A stretch of DNA of 64,000 bases from CBDFKY01 sp965248995 (GCA_965248995.1 CBDFKY010000022.1:62001-126000), one strand, 5' to 3'; counted from the first letter of the stretch, positions 17,602 to 26,932 are shown. Made by a program: numbers and translations. Notes: a model not told the origin generated them from the sequence alone.

Positions 17602-18096
17602 GTGTTGCGCTGCTTATGCGGTATCGTATTCATCGCGCTGATGGGAGGCGGCTGGCCTTTTGCCGCTCACGCCGAGCCGGCGCACGTGTTCATGTCGCTT
17701 CGTTCCGGCAAGGTCAACATGCGGGTCGGCCCCGGCAATATTTATCCCATCATCTGGGTCTATATCGTGCGCGGGATGCCGGTGGAAATCATCGGCAAGA
17801 ACAACGAATGGCTGCAAATTCAGGATAAGGACGGCGAGACCGGCTGGATCTATCACCGCATGGTCACCAAGACGCGCACCGCCATGACCGTCAGCAACGA
17901 CATCCTGCTGCATTCCCATCCCGACAACAACGCCGGCATCTCGGCCCGGTTGATGAAACATGTCGTGGTGACGCCGCTCGCCTGCCGCAGCAGCTGGTGC
18001 AGGATCAGCGTCGCCTCCACCCAAGGGAAACTGTCCGGTTGGGTGAGACGGCAGTATCTGTGGGGACTAGATGCATCGGAATTGTTTGAAGAATGA
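17602..18096 (+). CDS. Secreted SH3-domain protein
   Basis: The 164-residue product has a signal peptide (about 1-24, ending AHA) and an SH3-like domain of the bacterial type, with VNMRVGPGNIYPI, EIIGKNNEWLQI and GWIYHRMV. A second, weaker SH3-like half follows with SWCRI and GWVRRQYLWG. Such proteins work in the periplasm and often bind peptidoglycan or partner proteins. The start is GTG at 17602, 11 bp behind ntrX, so the genes are probably co-transcribed. Confidence 0.82.
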   Translation: MLRCLCGIVFIALMGGGWPFAAHAEPAHVFMSLRSGKVNMRVGPGNIYPIIWVYIVRGMPVEIIGKNNEWLQIQDKDGETGWIYHRMVTKTRTAMTVSNDILLHSHPDNNAGISARLMKHVVVTPLACRSSWCRISVASTQGKLSGWVRRQYLWGLDASELFEE

Positions 18097-18138
18097 GCGT
18101 TTAATGTGGTAATACATAAAACAAAGGTAGGTGTTCCC

Positions 18139-18750
18139 ATGCAACGTAATTTCTTTTTATTCCTGATTTTCGGTATCGTCGCAAGCCTGAGCAGCAACGT
18201 TTCCGCCGCCCCATACCGCCTGCTGAAGGAGCAGAGCAGCATAAAATTTTTCATTTCGCTGAGCGGCGAAAACATCAAGGGGGAATTCAAGGATTACGCC
18301 ATCACGATGGATTTTGATCCTGACCATCCGGAAAATACCCGCGCCGAGGGGCAAGTGCGCCTGAGCGACAAGACCATCACCGCTGAAAACACGCAGGTGC
18401 AGCAGGAGATCGCCCACCCGGCATGGCTGAACACGGTAAAATTCCCGGTCGCCACGTTCAAGGTTTCCGGTCTGGAGCAGGCGACACCTAACAATTACAA
18501 AGCGTTTGGCACACTGACCCTGCTGGGTAAAACCCTGCCGCTCGAAGCATATGTGCTTGTTTCGGGCAAAGATGACAGCCGCACCGCGGATGTCACCGTC
18601 CTGATCGACCGCTTGAAATACGGGATCGGGATCGGGGAGTGGGCGACCAAGAAACCGCTCTATAACATGGTGACCGTCTACGCGCATCTGGTAACCGTGA
18701 AAGACGGTGCCGCGAACACGCATACAAGCGCAGCGCAGGGGAAAAAATGA
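18139..18750 (+). CDS. YceI-family periplasmic protein
   Basis: The ATG at 18139 gives a 203-residue protein with a clear signal peptide (about 1-23). The body is a YceI-like lipocalin fold: SSIKFFISLSGENIKGEF at the start, then HPAWLNTVKFPVATF and alternating beta strands. YceI proteins bind isoprenoid-like lipids, and some are induced by acid or base stress. The ligand here is unknown. AGGTG precedes the start. The next gene, a TlpA-like protein, starts in its stop codon (ATGA), so they form a two-gene unit. Confidence 0.88.
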   Translation: MQRNFFLFLIFGIVASLSSNVSAAPYRLLKEQSSIKFFISLSGENIKGEFKDYAITMDFDPDHPENTRAEGQVRLSDKTITAENTQVQQEIAHPAWLNTVKFPVATFKVSGLEQATPNNYKAFGTLTLLGKTLPLEAYVLVSGKDDSRTADVTVLIDRLKYGIGIGEWATKKPLYNMVTVYAHLVTVKDGAANTHTSAAQGKK

Positions 18751-19295
18751 ATTCCCTCCTTGTCCTGATGTGGCTGGTGTTCCCTTCGATGAATCCCCAT
18801 ACCTCGCCGCCGCCCAAGCCTTTGCGCGAAGGCCTGCGCGTCTATGTCGAACAGGTGAGGGAGCCGTTCCCGGGTATTGGGTTTTATGACGCGGCGGGTA
18901 AGCAGATACATCTGGCGGACAGCAACGGCACGATGCGGCTGGTGAATTTCTGGGCGACCTGGTGTACGCCCTGCGTCGAGGAACTGCCGCTGCTGCAGAC
19001 CCTGCAGCAGAAATATCCCGGGCAATTACGCGTCATCACCGTCAATGAGGATGCCAAAGGGTTCGAAGCCATCACCCCGTTCATTAAGGAACACGCGTTA
19101 GGGGGCCTCAGTCATTATCATGATAAGGACCAACTGGAATATACCAAACTGCAGATGCAGGGGTTGCCGATGTCTTTCCTGATCGACGCAAAAGGCAACC
19201 TGGTCGCGACGATCGAGGGAAAGATCGACTGGCTGGGAGAGGATATGGCGGGACTGATCGGGAAATCTACTGTTTCGCCGCAATCAGCGCATTAA
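18747..19295 (+). CDS. TlpA-like periplasmic thiol-disulfide oxidoreductase
   Basis: The 182-residue product has a short hydrophobic N-terminus that could be a signal or anchor. A thioredoxin fold follows, with active-site motif FWATWCTPC (Cys73, Cys76) and the cis-Pro segment GLPMSFLID. This is the TlpA/ResA pattern, associated with reduction of cysteines in the periplasm, for example in cytochrome c maturation. It is translationally coupled to the YceI-like gene and overlaps the convergent GT2 gene by 29 bp. Partner proteins are not in the window. Confidence 0.88.
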   Translation: MNSLLVLMWLVFPSMNPHTSPPPKPLREGLRVYVEQVREPFPGIGFYDAAGKQIHLADSNGTMRLVNFWATWCTPCVEELPLLQTLQQKYPGQLRVITVNEDAKGFEAITPFIKEHALGGLSHYHDKDQLEYTKLQMQGLPMSFLIDAKGNLVATIEGKIDWLGEDMAGLIGKSTVSPQSAH

Positions 19296-20223
19296 CTTCG
19301 GCGGGCAGCAGATCCCCGGTTTTCGAAGGAAAAAACGCTTCCCGCATTCCTGAAAAGATCGCACGGAATTTCTCACGTTTTCCCGATTCCAGCGCCAGAA
19401 TCTTGAAAAAATCATACCCGATCGCACAGAAATCGAGCGCCACGTAAGCGGGAACGGCGGCACCGTGCTTGCGCCACAGACGCAGCCGATTGCGATAGAT
19501 GTAATACCGGCGCATCGGGCTGTGATTGGTCGTCGTCACCCGGACCCCTGCGATGGTGTGGTCCTGGCAATGTCCGAGGGCGTGATTCAGCACTGCGGAA
19601 CGTACCGCCAGGATTTTGTGTTTCGCCTGAATCACCCGCAGGCAGAAATCATAATCCACGTTGTCGATGCACAGGCTTTCGTCCATCAGGCCGAGGGCAT
19701 CGAAAATATGCATGGGAATCAAGCTGCCCGAAGCGATCGCCACCATGACATCGTCCAGCGTCTCATGGCGGCCGAAACCGCTGCGGAACGGGACGACATG
19801 CGCCCACAGTCGCGCATACCGCGCCGGGCGGCAGGAGAACTGGTCGCTCAGATTCGGTACGATCATGGCGATTCTCTCGCGACTCGGGTGCCGGACATAC
19901 GCCGCCTTCATGGTCTCCACCATGCCGGCTTCCGGCATACTGTCGTGATCGAGCAGCAGCACCCAGCCGTATCCCTGTTCCCGCGCCCGCCGGATGCCCA
20001 TGTTCTGCGCCCTTGCCAGGTTATTGACGGGATGCTCGATCAATTCCATGCGGTGCGCGCCGGTCTCCTGGATGACGTCGCGGATCACCTGGCGGGTCTG
20101 GTCGTTCGAAGCGTTATCCACCACGACGGCAAAATCCACGCCACCCAGCGCCGCGATCAGCGTGTCACGTATCCTCATCCCGGTGTTGTGCGTTATAATA
20201 ACGGCGCAGGTGCGTTTCATCAT
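19267..20223 (-). CDS. GT2-family glycosyltransferase (rhamnosyltransferase-like)
   Basis: The product has a GT-A fold of family 2: it opens CAVIITHNTG, has DNASNDQT in the nucleotide-binding loop and LLDHDSMPEAGM around the DXD-like metal site. The C-terminal half resembles dTDP-rhamnosyltransferases that build surface polysaccharides. Donor and acceptor are unknown. The frame reaches an ATG at 20235, but GGAAAA lies 8 bp before the ATG at 20223, which I prefer (318 residues). It overlaps the TlpA-like gene tail to tail. Confidence 0.85.
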   Translation of the reverse strand: MMKRTCAVIITHNTGMRIRDTLIAALGGVDFAVVVDNASNDQTRQVIRDVIQETGAHRMELIEHPVNNLARAQNMGIRRAREQGYGWVLLLDHDSMPEAGMVETMKAAYVRHPSRERIAMIVPNLSDQFSCRPARYARLWAHVVPFRSGFGRHETLDDVMVAIASGSLIPMHIFDALGLMDESLCIDNVDYDFCLRVIQAKHKILAVRSAVLNHALGHCQDHTIAGVRVTTTNHSPMRRYYIYRNRLRLWRKHGAAVPAYVALDFCAIGYDFFKILALESGKREKFRAIFSGMREAFFPSKTGDLLPAEVNALIAAKQ

Positions 20224-20404
20224 GATGTTTTCCATACTACATATCGCGTCGAATGTAATGATTTTTTATGACGTTTTTGTAAGGATCGCATAAAAAATCG
20301 ATGGACGCTCCTGCATTTACCACTGGATTTATTTCAGAACCTCACTATAGTAGCTCGTTCATTCTTCAATCATCTTATTTTCCAGGCTCAGGAGCCGCAT
20401 ATTT

Positions 20405-20587
20405 ATGGCAGTCCCCAAACGAAAAACCTCCCCTTCGAGACGCAATATGCGCCGTGCCCACGATGCGCTGGCCAGCATCACCGTCGTGGAAGATAAAACC
20501 ACCGGTACCCTGAAACGTCCCCACCATGTCAGTGCCGACGGTTATTACAACGGCCGTAAAGTGACGGACGCGAAAGTCAAGCATTAG
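20405..20587 (+). CDS. rpmF: 50S ribosomal protein L32
   Basis: The 60-residue basic protein begins MAVPKRKTSPSRRNMRRAHD, the L32 signature, and ends in a short Lys-rich tail. It is a component of the large ribosomal subunit. AGGAG precedes the ATG. It heads the run rpmF-plsX-fabH-ihfA, a gene order that links ribosome and fatty acid synthesis and is widespread in proteobacteria. Confidence 0.97.
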   Translation: MAVPKRKTSPSRRNMRRAHDALASITVVEDKTTGTLKRPHHVSADGYYNGRKVTDAKVKH

Positions 20588-20625
20588 CGGTTTACGTAAC
20601 CTCCCGACTGTTGTGCGCGAACGGT

Positions 20626-21726
20626 ATGACGCAACCCACCCTGCCCCAGCCTGACCTGCCGCTGGCGATTGATGCGATGGGGGGCGACCATGCCCCGAAA
20701 ATCGTGATGCAGGGGTTGCAGATCATGCACGGGAAACAGCCGGACCGCCGGTTCCTGCTGTATGGTAACCAGAAAACACTGACGCGTTACTTGGCACATC
20801 GTTCCATGCAGGCGCTGGCGAAGCAATGCGAGATCATCCACGCGGAAGTCGCCATTTCCAGCCATGAAAAACCTTCCGTCGCGCTCCGCCAGGCGAAAAA
20901 CAGCTCCATGCGCCTGGCCATCAAGGCGGTGCGGGACGGCCATGCCTGCGGCGTGGTTTCCGCCGGGAACACCGGCGCGTTCATGGCGCTCTCCAAAATG
21001 GTGCTCAAAACCCTGCCTGGAATATCGCGGCCCGCCATTACCGGCCTCATGCCCAACCGCGGCAGCAGTATCGTCATGCTGGATATCGGCGCCAACGTGC
21101 AGTGCGATGCGAACGATCTGTATCATTTCGCGCTGATGGGCGATGCGTATTCCCGGATCCTGCTCGGACAGGCCAATCCTTCCGTAGGCCTGCTGAATAT
21201 CGGTTCCGAAGAAATGAAAGGGCATGAAGACCTGCATATCGCCGCCGAAATGCTGCGCAAAACGCCGAGCGTCCATTTCCGGGGATACGTGGAAGGGAAC
21301 GACATATGCAACGGTGACGTGGGCGTGGTGGTGACGGACGGATTTACCGGCAACGTCGCCCTGAAAACGCTGGAAGGCACGGCGCGGTATTTTTCGCAGG
21401 AACTGAAACGGGCGCTCAGCAGTTCGTTGATGGGAAAACTGAGCTACCTGTTGGCCAAACCGGCCTTCGTCATGATGAAGCGGCGGCTGGATCCGCGCCG
21501 CTATAATGGAGCGATGTTCCTCGGTCTGGACGGTATCGCCGTCAAAAGCCACGGCGGTGCCGACGGGTATGCGTTCTATCATGCCATGAAAACCGCGTAT
21601 CAACTGGTCGACGCCCGCGTCAATACGCGCCTTCTGGAAGAATTGAAAAAACACACGGCCCCCCTTGACAATCCGCGCAGGCGAACTGATGATGCCGGGA
21701 CGGAACAGGTGAGCGCGCAGGCGTAA
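20626..21726 (+). CDS. plsX: Phosphate acyltransferase PlsX
   Basis: The 366-residue product opens LPLAIDAMGGDHAP, the PlsX hallmark. It also has VSAGNTGAFMALS and the conserved TDGFTGNVALK segment. PlsX converts acyl-ACP to acyl phosphate, feeding PlsY in phospholipid synthesis, and works at the inner face of the membrane. I use the ATG at 20626 rather than the TTG at 20611. It lies 38 bp behind rpmF and 5 bp before fabH, in the same operon. Confidence 0.97.
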   Translation: MTQPTLPQPDLPLAIDAMGGDHAPKIVMQGLQIMHGKQPDRRFLLYGNQKTLTRYLAHRSMQALAKQCEIIHAEVAISSHEKPSVALRQAKNSSMRLAIKAVRDGHACGVVSAGNTGAFMALSKMVLKTLPGISRPAITGLMPNRGSSIVMLDIGANVQCDANDLYHFALMGDAYSRILLGQANPSVGLLNIGSEEMKGHEDLHIAAEMLRKTPSVHFRGYVEGNDICNGDVGVVVTDGFTGNVALKTLEGTARYFSQELKRALSSSLMGKLSYLLAKPAFVMMKRRLDPRRYNGAMFLGLDGIAVKSHGGADGYAFYHAMKTAYQLVDARVNTRLLEELKKHTAPLDNPRRRTDDAGTEQVSAQA

Positions 21727-21731
21727 AAGGC

Positions 21732-22703
21732 ATGAGGCAGAACATCATAAAAGGAGTGGGGGCGTACGTGCCCGAGCGGATCGTCACCAATGACGAACTG
21801 GCGCAGACGCTCGAGACGTCGGATAGCTGGATACGCGAGCGGACGGGGATCGCCCGACGCCATATCGCGGCGGAAGGAGAACTGACGTCGCATCTCGGTG
21901 CGCACGCGGCCCGGCAGGCGCTGGCCAACGCGGGGCTCGACCCTTCCGACATCGACCTGGTGATACTGGCGACCGCCACTCCGGACGAAACCTTCCCGGC
22001 GACGGCGACGCGCCTGCAGCATCGCTTAAGCATTGAAAAAGCGGCCGCGTTCGACGTGAACGCGGCCTGCAGCGGATTCGTCTATGCCCTGCACGTGGCG
22101 GACGCCCTGATGAAAACGGGAGCGTATCGCCATGCGCTGGTGGTGGGCGCCGAAATCATGTCGCGGGTGGTGGACTGGCAGGACCGGCACACCGCTATCC
22201 TGTTCGGAGACGGGGCAGGGGCGTGCGTGCTTTCGGCGGAGACGGCGGATTCGCCCGCGACGCCTCGCGGGATTCTCGCCAGCATGATCGCCTCGAACGG
22301 CACTTACGGCGACCTGTTGCATACGGACGGGGGCGTGGCCCTTAACCAGCGCGCCGGGGTGCTGCGTATGGAAGGCAAGGAGGTGTTCCGCCATGCGGTG
22401 GAAAAAATGAGCGCAGCGGTGGAAGAGCTGGCGGCGCGGGCGGGAGTGGCGCTCAGCGAGATCGACCATGTGGTACCGCATCAGGCGAACGCCCGTATCA
22501 TGACGGCCTGCGCCCGCCGTCTGGGACTGGATGAGAAGCGTCTGGTGATGGCGGTGGAGGAATATGCCAACACTTCTTCCGCTTCCATCCCCTTAGCACT
22601 TGCAAAAGCAGCGAAAAATGCTACTATCCGCTCCGGCGATCTGGTCATGCTTACCGCTCTCGGGGCGGGTTTCACATGGGGCAGTTGCCTGATTCGCTGG
22701 TAG
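21732..22703 (+). CDS. fabH: 3-oxoacyl-ACP synthase III (FabH)
   Basis: The 323-residue thiolase-fold enzyme condenses acetyl-CoA with malonyl-ACP to start fatty acid chains. The catalytic triad is visible: Cys113 in NAACSGF, His250 in VVPHQAN and Asn280 in EEYANTSSAS. Length matches the family. It follows plsX by 5 bp and precedes ihfA by 33 bp, so all are probably one transcript. Confidence 0.98.
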   Translation: MRQNIIKGVGAYVPERIVTNDELAQTLETSDSWIRERTGIARRHIAAEGELTSHLGAHAARQALANAGLDPSDIDLVILATATPDETFPATATRLQHRLSIEKAAAFDVNAACSGFVYALHVADALMKTGAYRHALVVGAEIMSRVVDWQDRHTAILFGDGAGACVLSAETADSPATPRGILASMIASNGTYGDLLHTDGGVALNQRAGVLRMEGKEVFRHAVEKMSAAVEELAARAGVALSEIDHVVPHQANARIMTACARRLGLDEKRLVMAVEEYANTSSASIPLALAKAAKNATIRSGDLVMLTALGAGFTWGSCLIRW

Positions 22704-22736
22704 AATAACGCAAGGAAACGAAAAAGTAGAAAGATT

Positions 22737-23045
22737 ATGACAGGACAGACCATCACCCGCGCCCATCTGGCGAACGCCGTTTACAAGGAACTGGGAGTGT
22801 CGCTCGGCGAATCGGGCGATATGGTGGACGCCGTGTTCGAGGAAATCACTCGCGTACTGGCCCGCCATGAGCCGGTGAAACTCTCTTCGTTCGGTACTTT
22901 CAACCTGCGCTCAAAAAAGGCGCGTATCGGCCGCAACCCCAAAACCGGCGTGGAAGTGGTCATCACGCCCCGTACGGTGCTGTCGTTCAATCCCTCCAAC
23001 CTGCTCAAAGACCGTATTAACGAGCTGGATAACAAAAGCGGCTGA
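22737..23045 (+). CDS. ihfA: Integration host factor subunit alpha
   Basis: The 102-residue protein is a member of the HU/IHF family with the DNA-bending arm motif IGRNPKTG and the helical N-terminal dimer part. Its position behind fabH is the usual place for the alpha subunit in alphaproteobacteria. With IhfB it bends DNA in replication, recombination and sigma54-type promoters. IhfB is not in the window. A repeat element of the TA-flanked family begins 12 bp after its stop codon. Confidence 0.95.
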   Translation: MTGQTITRAHLANAVYKELGVSLGESGDMVDAVFEEITRVLARHEPVKLSSFGTFNLRSKKARIGRNPKTGVEVVITPRTVLSFNPSNLLKDRINELDNKSG

Positions 23046-23057
23046 TTTTTTTGGCGA

Positions 23058-23173
23058 TATAGTCATTCCGATTAAAAACCGTACGGTTTTTGTCGGATAA
23101 AATGACTATAACCATATATTTTATAGTGTTTTTATCCGAAAATCTCCGTACGGAAATTATTCGGAAACACTAT
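23058..23173. repeat. TA-flanked double-hairpin element, copy 1 (MITE-like)
   Basis: A 116-bp element behind ihfA with two consecutive hairpins. The first runs TATAGTCATT...AATGACTATA around a core of AAACCGTACGGTTT. The second runs TATAGTGTTT...AAACACTATA with TCCGTACGGA inside. The outer ends are inverted repeats and each end is flanked by TA, the target of IS630/Tc1-like transposases. It has no coding capacity. A close copy lies at 33756-33872. Confidence 0.8.
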
Positions 23174-23340
23174 AGTATCGTCCACGCTGCCTCATATCGG
23201 CAAAGGCCGGTATCCAGCTTCTGCTCTCCTTGGTGCACGGTGATGCTTCGCCTCATACGTATTTTTGCCGGGAACCGGCTTACGCCGTTACGACCATCTC
23301 TGACGTCCCGTTAACGGTATAAGTTATTTTCATTGAACTA
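23174..23340. other. Intergenic spacer between two repeat elements
   Basis: This 167-bp stretch lies between the TA-flanked element and the 145-bp element behind ihfA. I see no credible open reading frame or tRNA in it. It includes a CGGCAAAGGCCGGTATCC segment that resembles common intergenic repeat debris. Confidence 0.4.
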
Positions 23341-23485
23341 AGAACCAGTCACGTAAACCCTTTTATGCAGCTGCAAACGGTCAATTTACTGCGATTCGAT
23401 GCTCATGTACCTTAAGTACACTGCGCTTCGAGTCTCGCAAATCAACCATTTTCGCTAGCCTAAAAAGGTTTACGTGACTGGTTCT
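23341..23485 (-). repeat. 145-bp palindromic element, copy 1 (MITE-like)
   Basis: The element starts AGAACCAGTCACGTAAACC and ends with its inverse. The interior is an imperfect palindrome over the whole length, centred near CTTAAG. Its reverse complement at 35240-35384 appears identical over all 145 bases. The GAACC/GGTTC termini are flanked by TTA (element orientation) on both sides, which could be a 3-bp target duplication. The Kef gene's last five codons and stop lie inside it. Confidence 0.85.
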
Positions 23486-25341
23486 AAAACGCCCCTTTCT
23501 TCCGTCTTTGCCAGTTCCTCGGTATGACGGGCGTGGTCTTCGATGTCGCTGCGTAGAATCCGTTCCAGCTCTTCGCGGCGCGTCTTGGCGAAATTTACCA
23601 GTAACGGCTCATCTTCAAAAAACGCGAAGGACTCCTTGAGGGTCGTCTCGTCGTGATGCTTGAACTGCTTCGCTTTATGCTGCACTTCCTTCGCATCCCG
23701 CCCGAGCGCCAGCATGACGTGCTTGGCGACGTCCAGCGAAGAGTCGAACAGTTCCCGCTTGAAATAATCCACCCCCAGCTTGTGCAGCTCATAGGCGTGC
23801 TGGCGGTTATGGGCGCGGGCGAAAATTTTCAGTTGCGGAAAATGTTCCTTGGCCAGCCGTACGATGTCTAAGCACGCCTTCACCTCGTCCACCGCCACCA
23901 CCAGCATGCTGGCATCCGCCGCACCGGCGTTGATCATCAGGTCAAGGCGGGTCGCGTCCCCGTAATAGCCTTTGAAACCGAACTTACGCAGCAGGTTGAT
24001 CTGGTCGGGATCATGCTCCAGTACGGTGATCTTCACCCCCTGACCGGAGAGAAAGCGCCCTATCACCTGCCCGAACCGCCCGAACCCGGCAATAATGATC
24101 GGATGTTTTTCATCGATCACGTCAAACGCCGGTGCGGAGGTATGCTTACGCAACACCTGCGGTGCGATCAGGCGGCTATACGCCAGCATAATGACGGGCG
24201 TGGACGTGATGGAAAGCGCTACGATCAATATCAGCGACCGGGTTTCCATGTCCGGCAGCAGGTTGAGGCCCGCCGCGAATTTCAGAAGTACGAACGCGAA
24301 CTCCCCTCCCTGGCTCAGGCACAGGCTGAACACGTAATCATGATGGGATTTCAGGCCGAATGCATAGCCGAGGATAGACAGAATGACGGCCTTGACGACG
24401 ATCAGCATCAGCACGATGCCGAGCAGCGAAAAAGGATGGCCGGCGAGAAGATGAAAATCGATTCCCATGCCGACCGTGATGAAAAACAACCCGAGCAGCA
24501 ATCCTTTGAATGGTTCGATATCGGTTTCCAGGGAATGGCGGTATTCCGAGTTGGCCAGCACGACCCCTGCGATAAACACGCCGAGCGCCGGGGACGCGCC
24601 CACCCACTGCATGAGCAGCGCCACTCCCACCACCAGCGCCAGGGACAGGGCGACGAACACTTCCCGCAGGCGCGTGCGCGCCACTTCCCGGAACAGATAA
24701 TACAGCAGGTAGCGACCGACCAGAATAATGGCGACGATCGCCAGGATGACCGCCACCGCCTTACCCCATCCCGGCAGGGTGGAAATGATCGAATGATGGG
24801 TGCCCGGCAGGGCGGAAGCGTCATGATCCGGCGCCAGCAGCGGAATCAGGATCAGGAACGGAATCACGGCCATGTCCTGAAACAGCAGGACGGCGAAGGA
24901 GGATTGACCGACTTTCGTGTTCATCAGGTTCTTTTCCTGAAGCATCTGCACCACCAGCGCCGTCGAGGAAAGGGAAAGCGCCATCCCCACCGCCGCGCTC
25001 AGTTGCCAGCTGTACCCCATCATGACGCCGATCGACGTGAACGCCGCCGTGGTGCATACCACCTGCATCGTGCCGAGCCCGAGGATTGCGCGCCGCAGTT
25101 TCCAGAGCACCGAAGGCTCCAGTTCCAGCCCGATGATGAACAGCATCATGACCACCCCGAATTCCGCGAAATGCATGACGCTTTCGCTATGGCCGATCAG
25201 CCCCAGACCGAACGGCCCGATCGCGATGCCCGCACCGAGATACCCCAGCACGGAACCGAGTTTGAAACGGCTGGCCAGCGGCACGGCGAGACAGGCCGCC
25301 AGCAGGAATACGAAAATATCGAACAGGGTCGCGTTATTCAT
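23470..25341 (-). CDS. Kef-type K+/H+ antiporter with TrkA-N domain
   Basis: The 623-residue product has about 12-13 membrane segments of the CPA2 exchanger fold (residues 1-380). A cytoplasmic RCK/TrkA-N domain follows, with the nucleotide loop IIAGFGRFGQVIG near 400, and then a charged C-terminal tail. Kef systems release K+ and acidify the cytoplasm to protect against electrophiles, gated by glutathione adducts. The ligand here is inferred. The last codons (LEPVT and stop) come from the inserted 145-bp element. Without the element the frame would end LVQ and stop. It is the last gene of a pelG-ATPase-Kef run on the minus strand. Confidence 0.92.
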   Translation of the reverse strand: MNNATLFDIFVFLLAACLAVPLASRFKLGSVLGYLGAGIAIGPFGLGLIGHSESVMHFAEFGVVMMLFIIGLELEPSVLWKLRRAILGLGTMQVVCTTAAFTSIGVMMGYSWQLSAAVGMALSLSSTALVVQMLQEKNLMNTKVGQSSFAVLLFQDMAVIPFLILIPLLAPDHDASALPGTHHSIISTLPGWGKAVAVILAIVAIILVGRYLLYYLFREVARTRLREVFVALSLALVVGVALLMQWVGASPALGVFIAGVVLANSEYRHSLETDIEPFKGLLLGLFFITVGMGIDFHLLAGHPFSLLGIVLMLIVVKAVILSILGYAFGLKSHHDYVFSLCLSQGGEFAFVLLKFAAGLNLLPDMETRSLILIVALSITSTPVIMLAYSRLIAPQVLRKHTSAPAFDVIDEKHPIIIAGFGRFGQVIGRFLSGQGVKITVLEHDPDQINLLRKFGFKGYYGDATRLDLMINAGAADASMLVVAVDEVKACLDIVRLAKEHFPQLKIFARAHNRQHAYELHKLGVDYFKRELFDSSLDVAKHVMLALGRDAKEVQHKAKQFKHHDETTLKESFAFFEDEPLLVNFAKTRREELERILRSDIEDHARHTEELAKTEERGVLEPVT

Positions 25342-25364
25342 GAGGCTGTCTTACGCATACGGCC

Positions 25365-26918
25365 TCATTTCATCAGGCTGCCGAGCAACCCGCGCACCAG
25401 CCTGCCGGTAATCTGCGTCGCCAGCGTCGATCCGGCGCTGCGCAGCGTGCTTTTGATCAACGCCTCGGTAAAGGTATCGTTACGGCTGTATCCCAGCATG
25501 TCGCCGCGTGGCTGGTGATGCGTCTCTCCCCCGGAAGCGGCCTGCGGTACGATGGCAGGAGCCGCCGTTGCCGCGGACTGTGCCGCCGCCTGCGCCCGCG
25601 CTGCAAGCTTTTCTTTGGCGGAATCGCGGTTGAGCGGCGTGTCGTATATGCCGCGCACCGGACTGTTCTGCATGATGCGGGCGCGTTCTTCCGCGGTAAT
25701 GACGCCGATGCGCGAAGCGGGCGGGCGGATGGTCGTACGCTGCACCAACTCCGGTACGCCGCCCTCCCCGAGCGTGGAAACCAGTGCCTCGCCCACGGCA
25801 AGGCGGGTGATCATGTCCCCCGTATCGAACGCCGGATTGGGGCGGAACGTCTCCGCCGCCGCCTTCACCGTTTTCTGGTCTTGAGGTGTGAAAGCGCGCA
25901 AGGCATGCTGCACGCGATTGCCCAGCTGCCCGAGAATGCTCACCGGGATATCCTGCGGATTCTGCGTGATGAAATAAATGCCCACCCCTTTCGAGCGGAT
26001 CAGCCGGCAGACCTGCTCCACCTTATCCTGCAACGCCGCCGGGGCGTCTTTGAACAGCAGGTGCGCCTCATCGAAGAAAAACACCAGTACGGGCTTGTCG
26101 GGATCGCCGATCTCCGGCAGTGTTTCGAACAGTTCCGACATCAGCCACAGCAGGAAAGTGGAATACAGCACCGGTGAACGGATCAGCGCCTCGGCCGCCA
26201 GCACGTTGATGACGCCGCGCCCCGTCATGTCGGTACGCATGAAATCATGGATATTCAGCGCCGGTTCGCCGAACAGGCGATCCCCTTCCGCCTGGTCGAA
26301 CTGCAGCAGTTTGCGCTGGATGGTCGCTACCGTCGCGGCGGACACCTGCCCGTATTCGTGTGCTATGGCATCCGCTTCCTCCCCTACATGCTGGATGATG
26401 GCGCGCAGATCATCGAAATCAAGCAGCGGCAGCCCTTCCTTATCGGCGATGGCGAAGGCGATGGCGAGGACGCCTTCCTGCGCGTCGCTCAATTCCAGAA
26501 GGCGGGTCAGCAGGAGGGGACCCATGTCGGAAATGGTGACCCGCACCGGGTGGCCGGACACACCGAATATATCCCAGAACACGGTAGGGCTGGCGGCAAA
26601 GGCGAAGTCACGGATACCGATTTCCGCGACCCGCCCGTCGATCTTCGGACTATGCGTCCCGGCTTGCGAAATCCCTGCGACATCGCCTTTGACGTCGGCG
26701 ACGAACACCGGTACGCCCTGACGGGAAAACCCTTCTGCCAGTGACTGCAGGGTGATCGTCTTGCCGGTTCCCGTGGAACCGGTGATCAGGCCGTGACGGT
26801 TGGCGTATTTCAGCGGCAGGGTCTGGAACTGTTCGCCCCCTTTGCCGATCAGCACCGCTCCTTCGGGATCGAGCGGCGTTTCCGGGGAAGCGGGGGTGAT
26901 GACTGCCGTCTCAGCCAT
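25365..26918 (-). CDS. HerA-like ATPase, DUF853 (YjgR) family
   Basis: The 517-residue product has a P-loop ATPase domain with Walker A ITGSTGTGKTITL (about 45-57), Walker B VLVFFFDEAHLL (about 290) and YFITQNPQDIP as sensor region. This is the DUF853/HerA helicase-like family; no cellular role is firmly known to me. The C-terminal about 100 residues are Ala-rich and variable. The start lies 14 bp behind the stop of pelG, and the Kef gene follows 23 bp later, so the three genes likely share a transcript. Confidence 0.9.
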   Translation of the reverse strand: MAETAVITPASPETPLDPEGAVLIGKGGEQFQTLPLKYANRHGLITGSTGTGKTITLQSLAEGFSRQGVPVFVADVKGDVAGISQAGTHSPKIDGRVAEIGIRDFAFAASPTVFWDIFGVSGHPVRVTISDMGPLLLTRLLELSDAQEGVLAIAFAIADKEGLPLLDFDDLRAIIQHVGEEADAIAHEYGQVSAATVATIQRKLLQFDQAEGDRLFGEPALNIHDFMRTDMTGRGVINVLAAEALIRSPVLYSTFLLWLMSELFETLPEIGDPDKPVLVFFFDEAHLLFKDAPAALQDKVEQVCRLIRSKGVGIYFITQNPQDIPVSILGQLGNRVQHALRAFTPQDQKTVKAAAETFRPNPAFDTGDMITRLAVGEALVSTLGEGGVPELVQRTTIRPPASRIGVITAEERARIMQNSPVRGIYDTPLNRDSAKEKLAARAQAAAQSAATAAPAIVPQAASGGETHHQPRGDMLGYSRNDTFTEALIKSTLRSAGSTLATQITGRLVRGLLGSLMK

Positions 26919-26932
26919 ATATAATGCTCATG

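Noticed and set aside
24013..25518. 501-residue plus-strand frame
   Set aside because: Antisense to the Kef gene and extremely rich in His, Gln and Arg: not a real protein.
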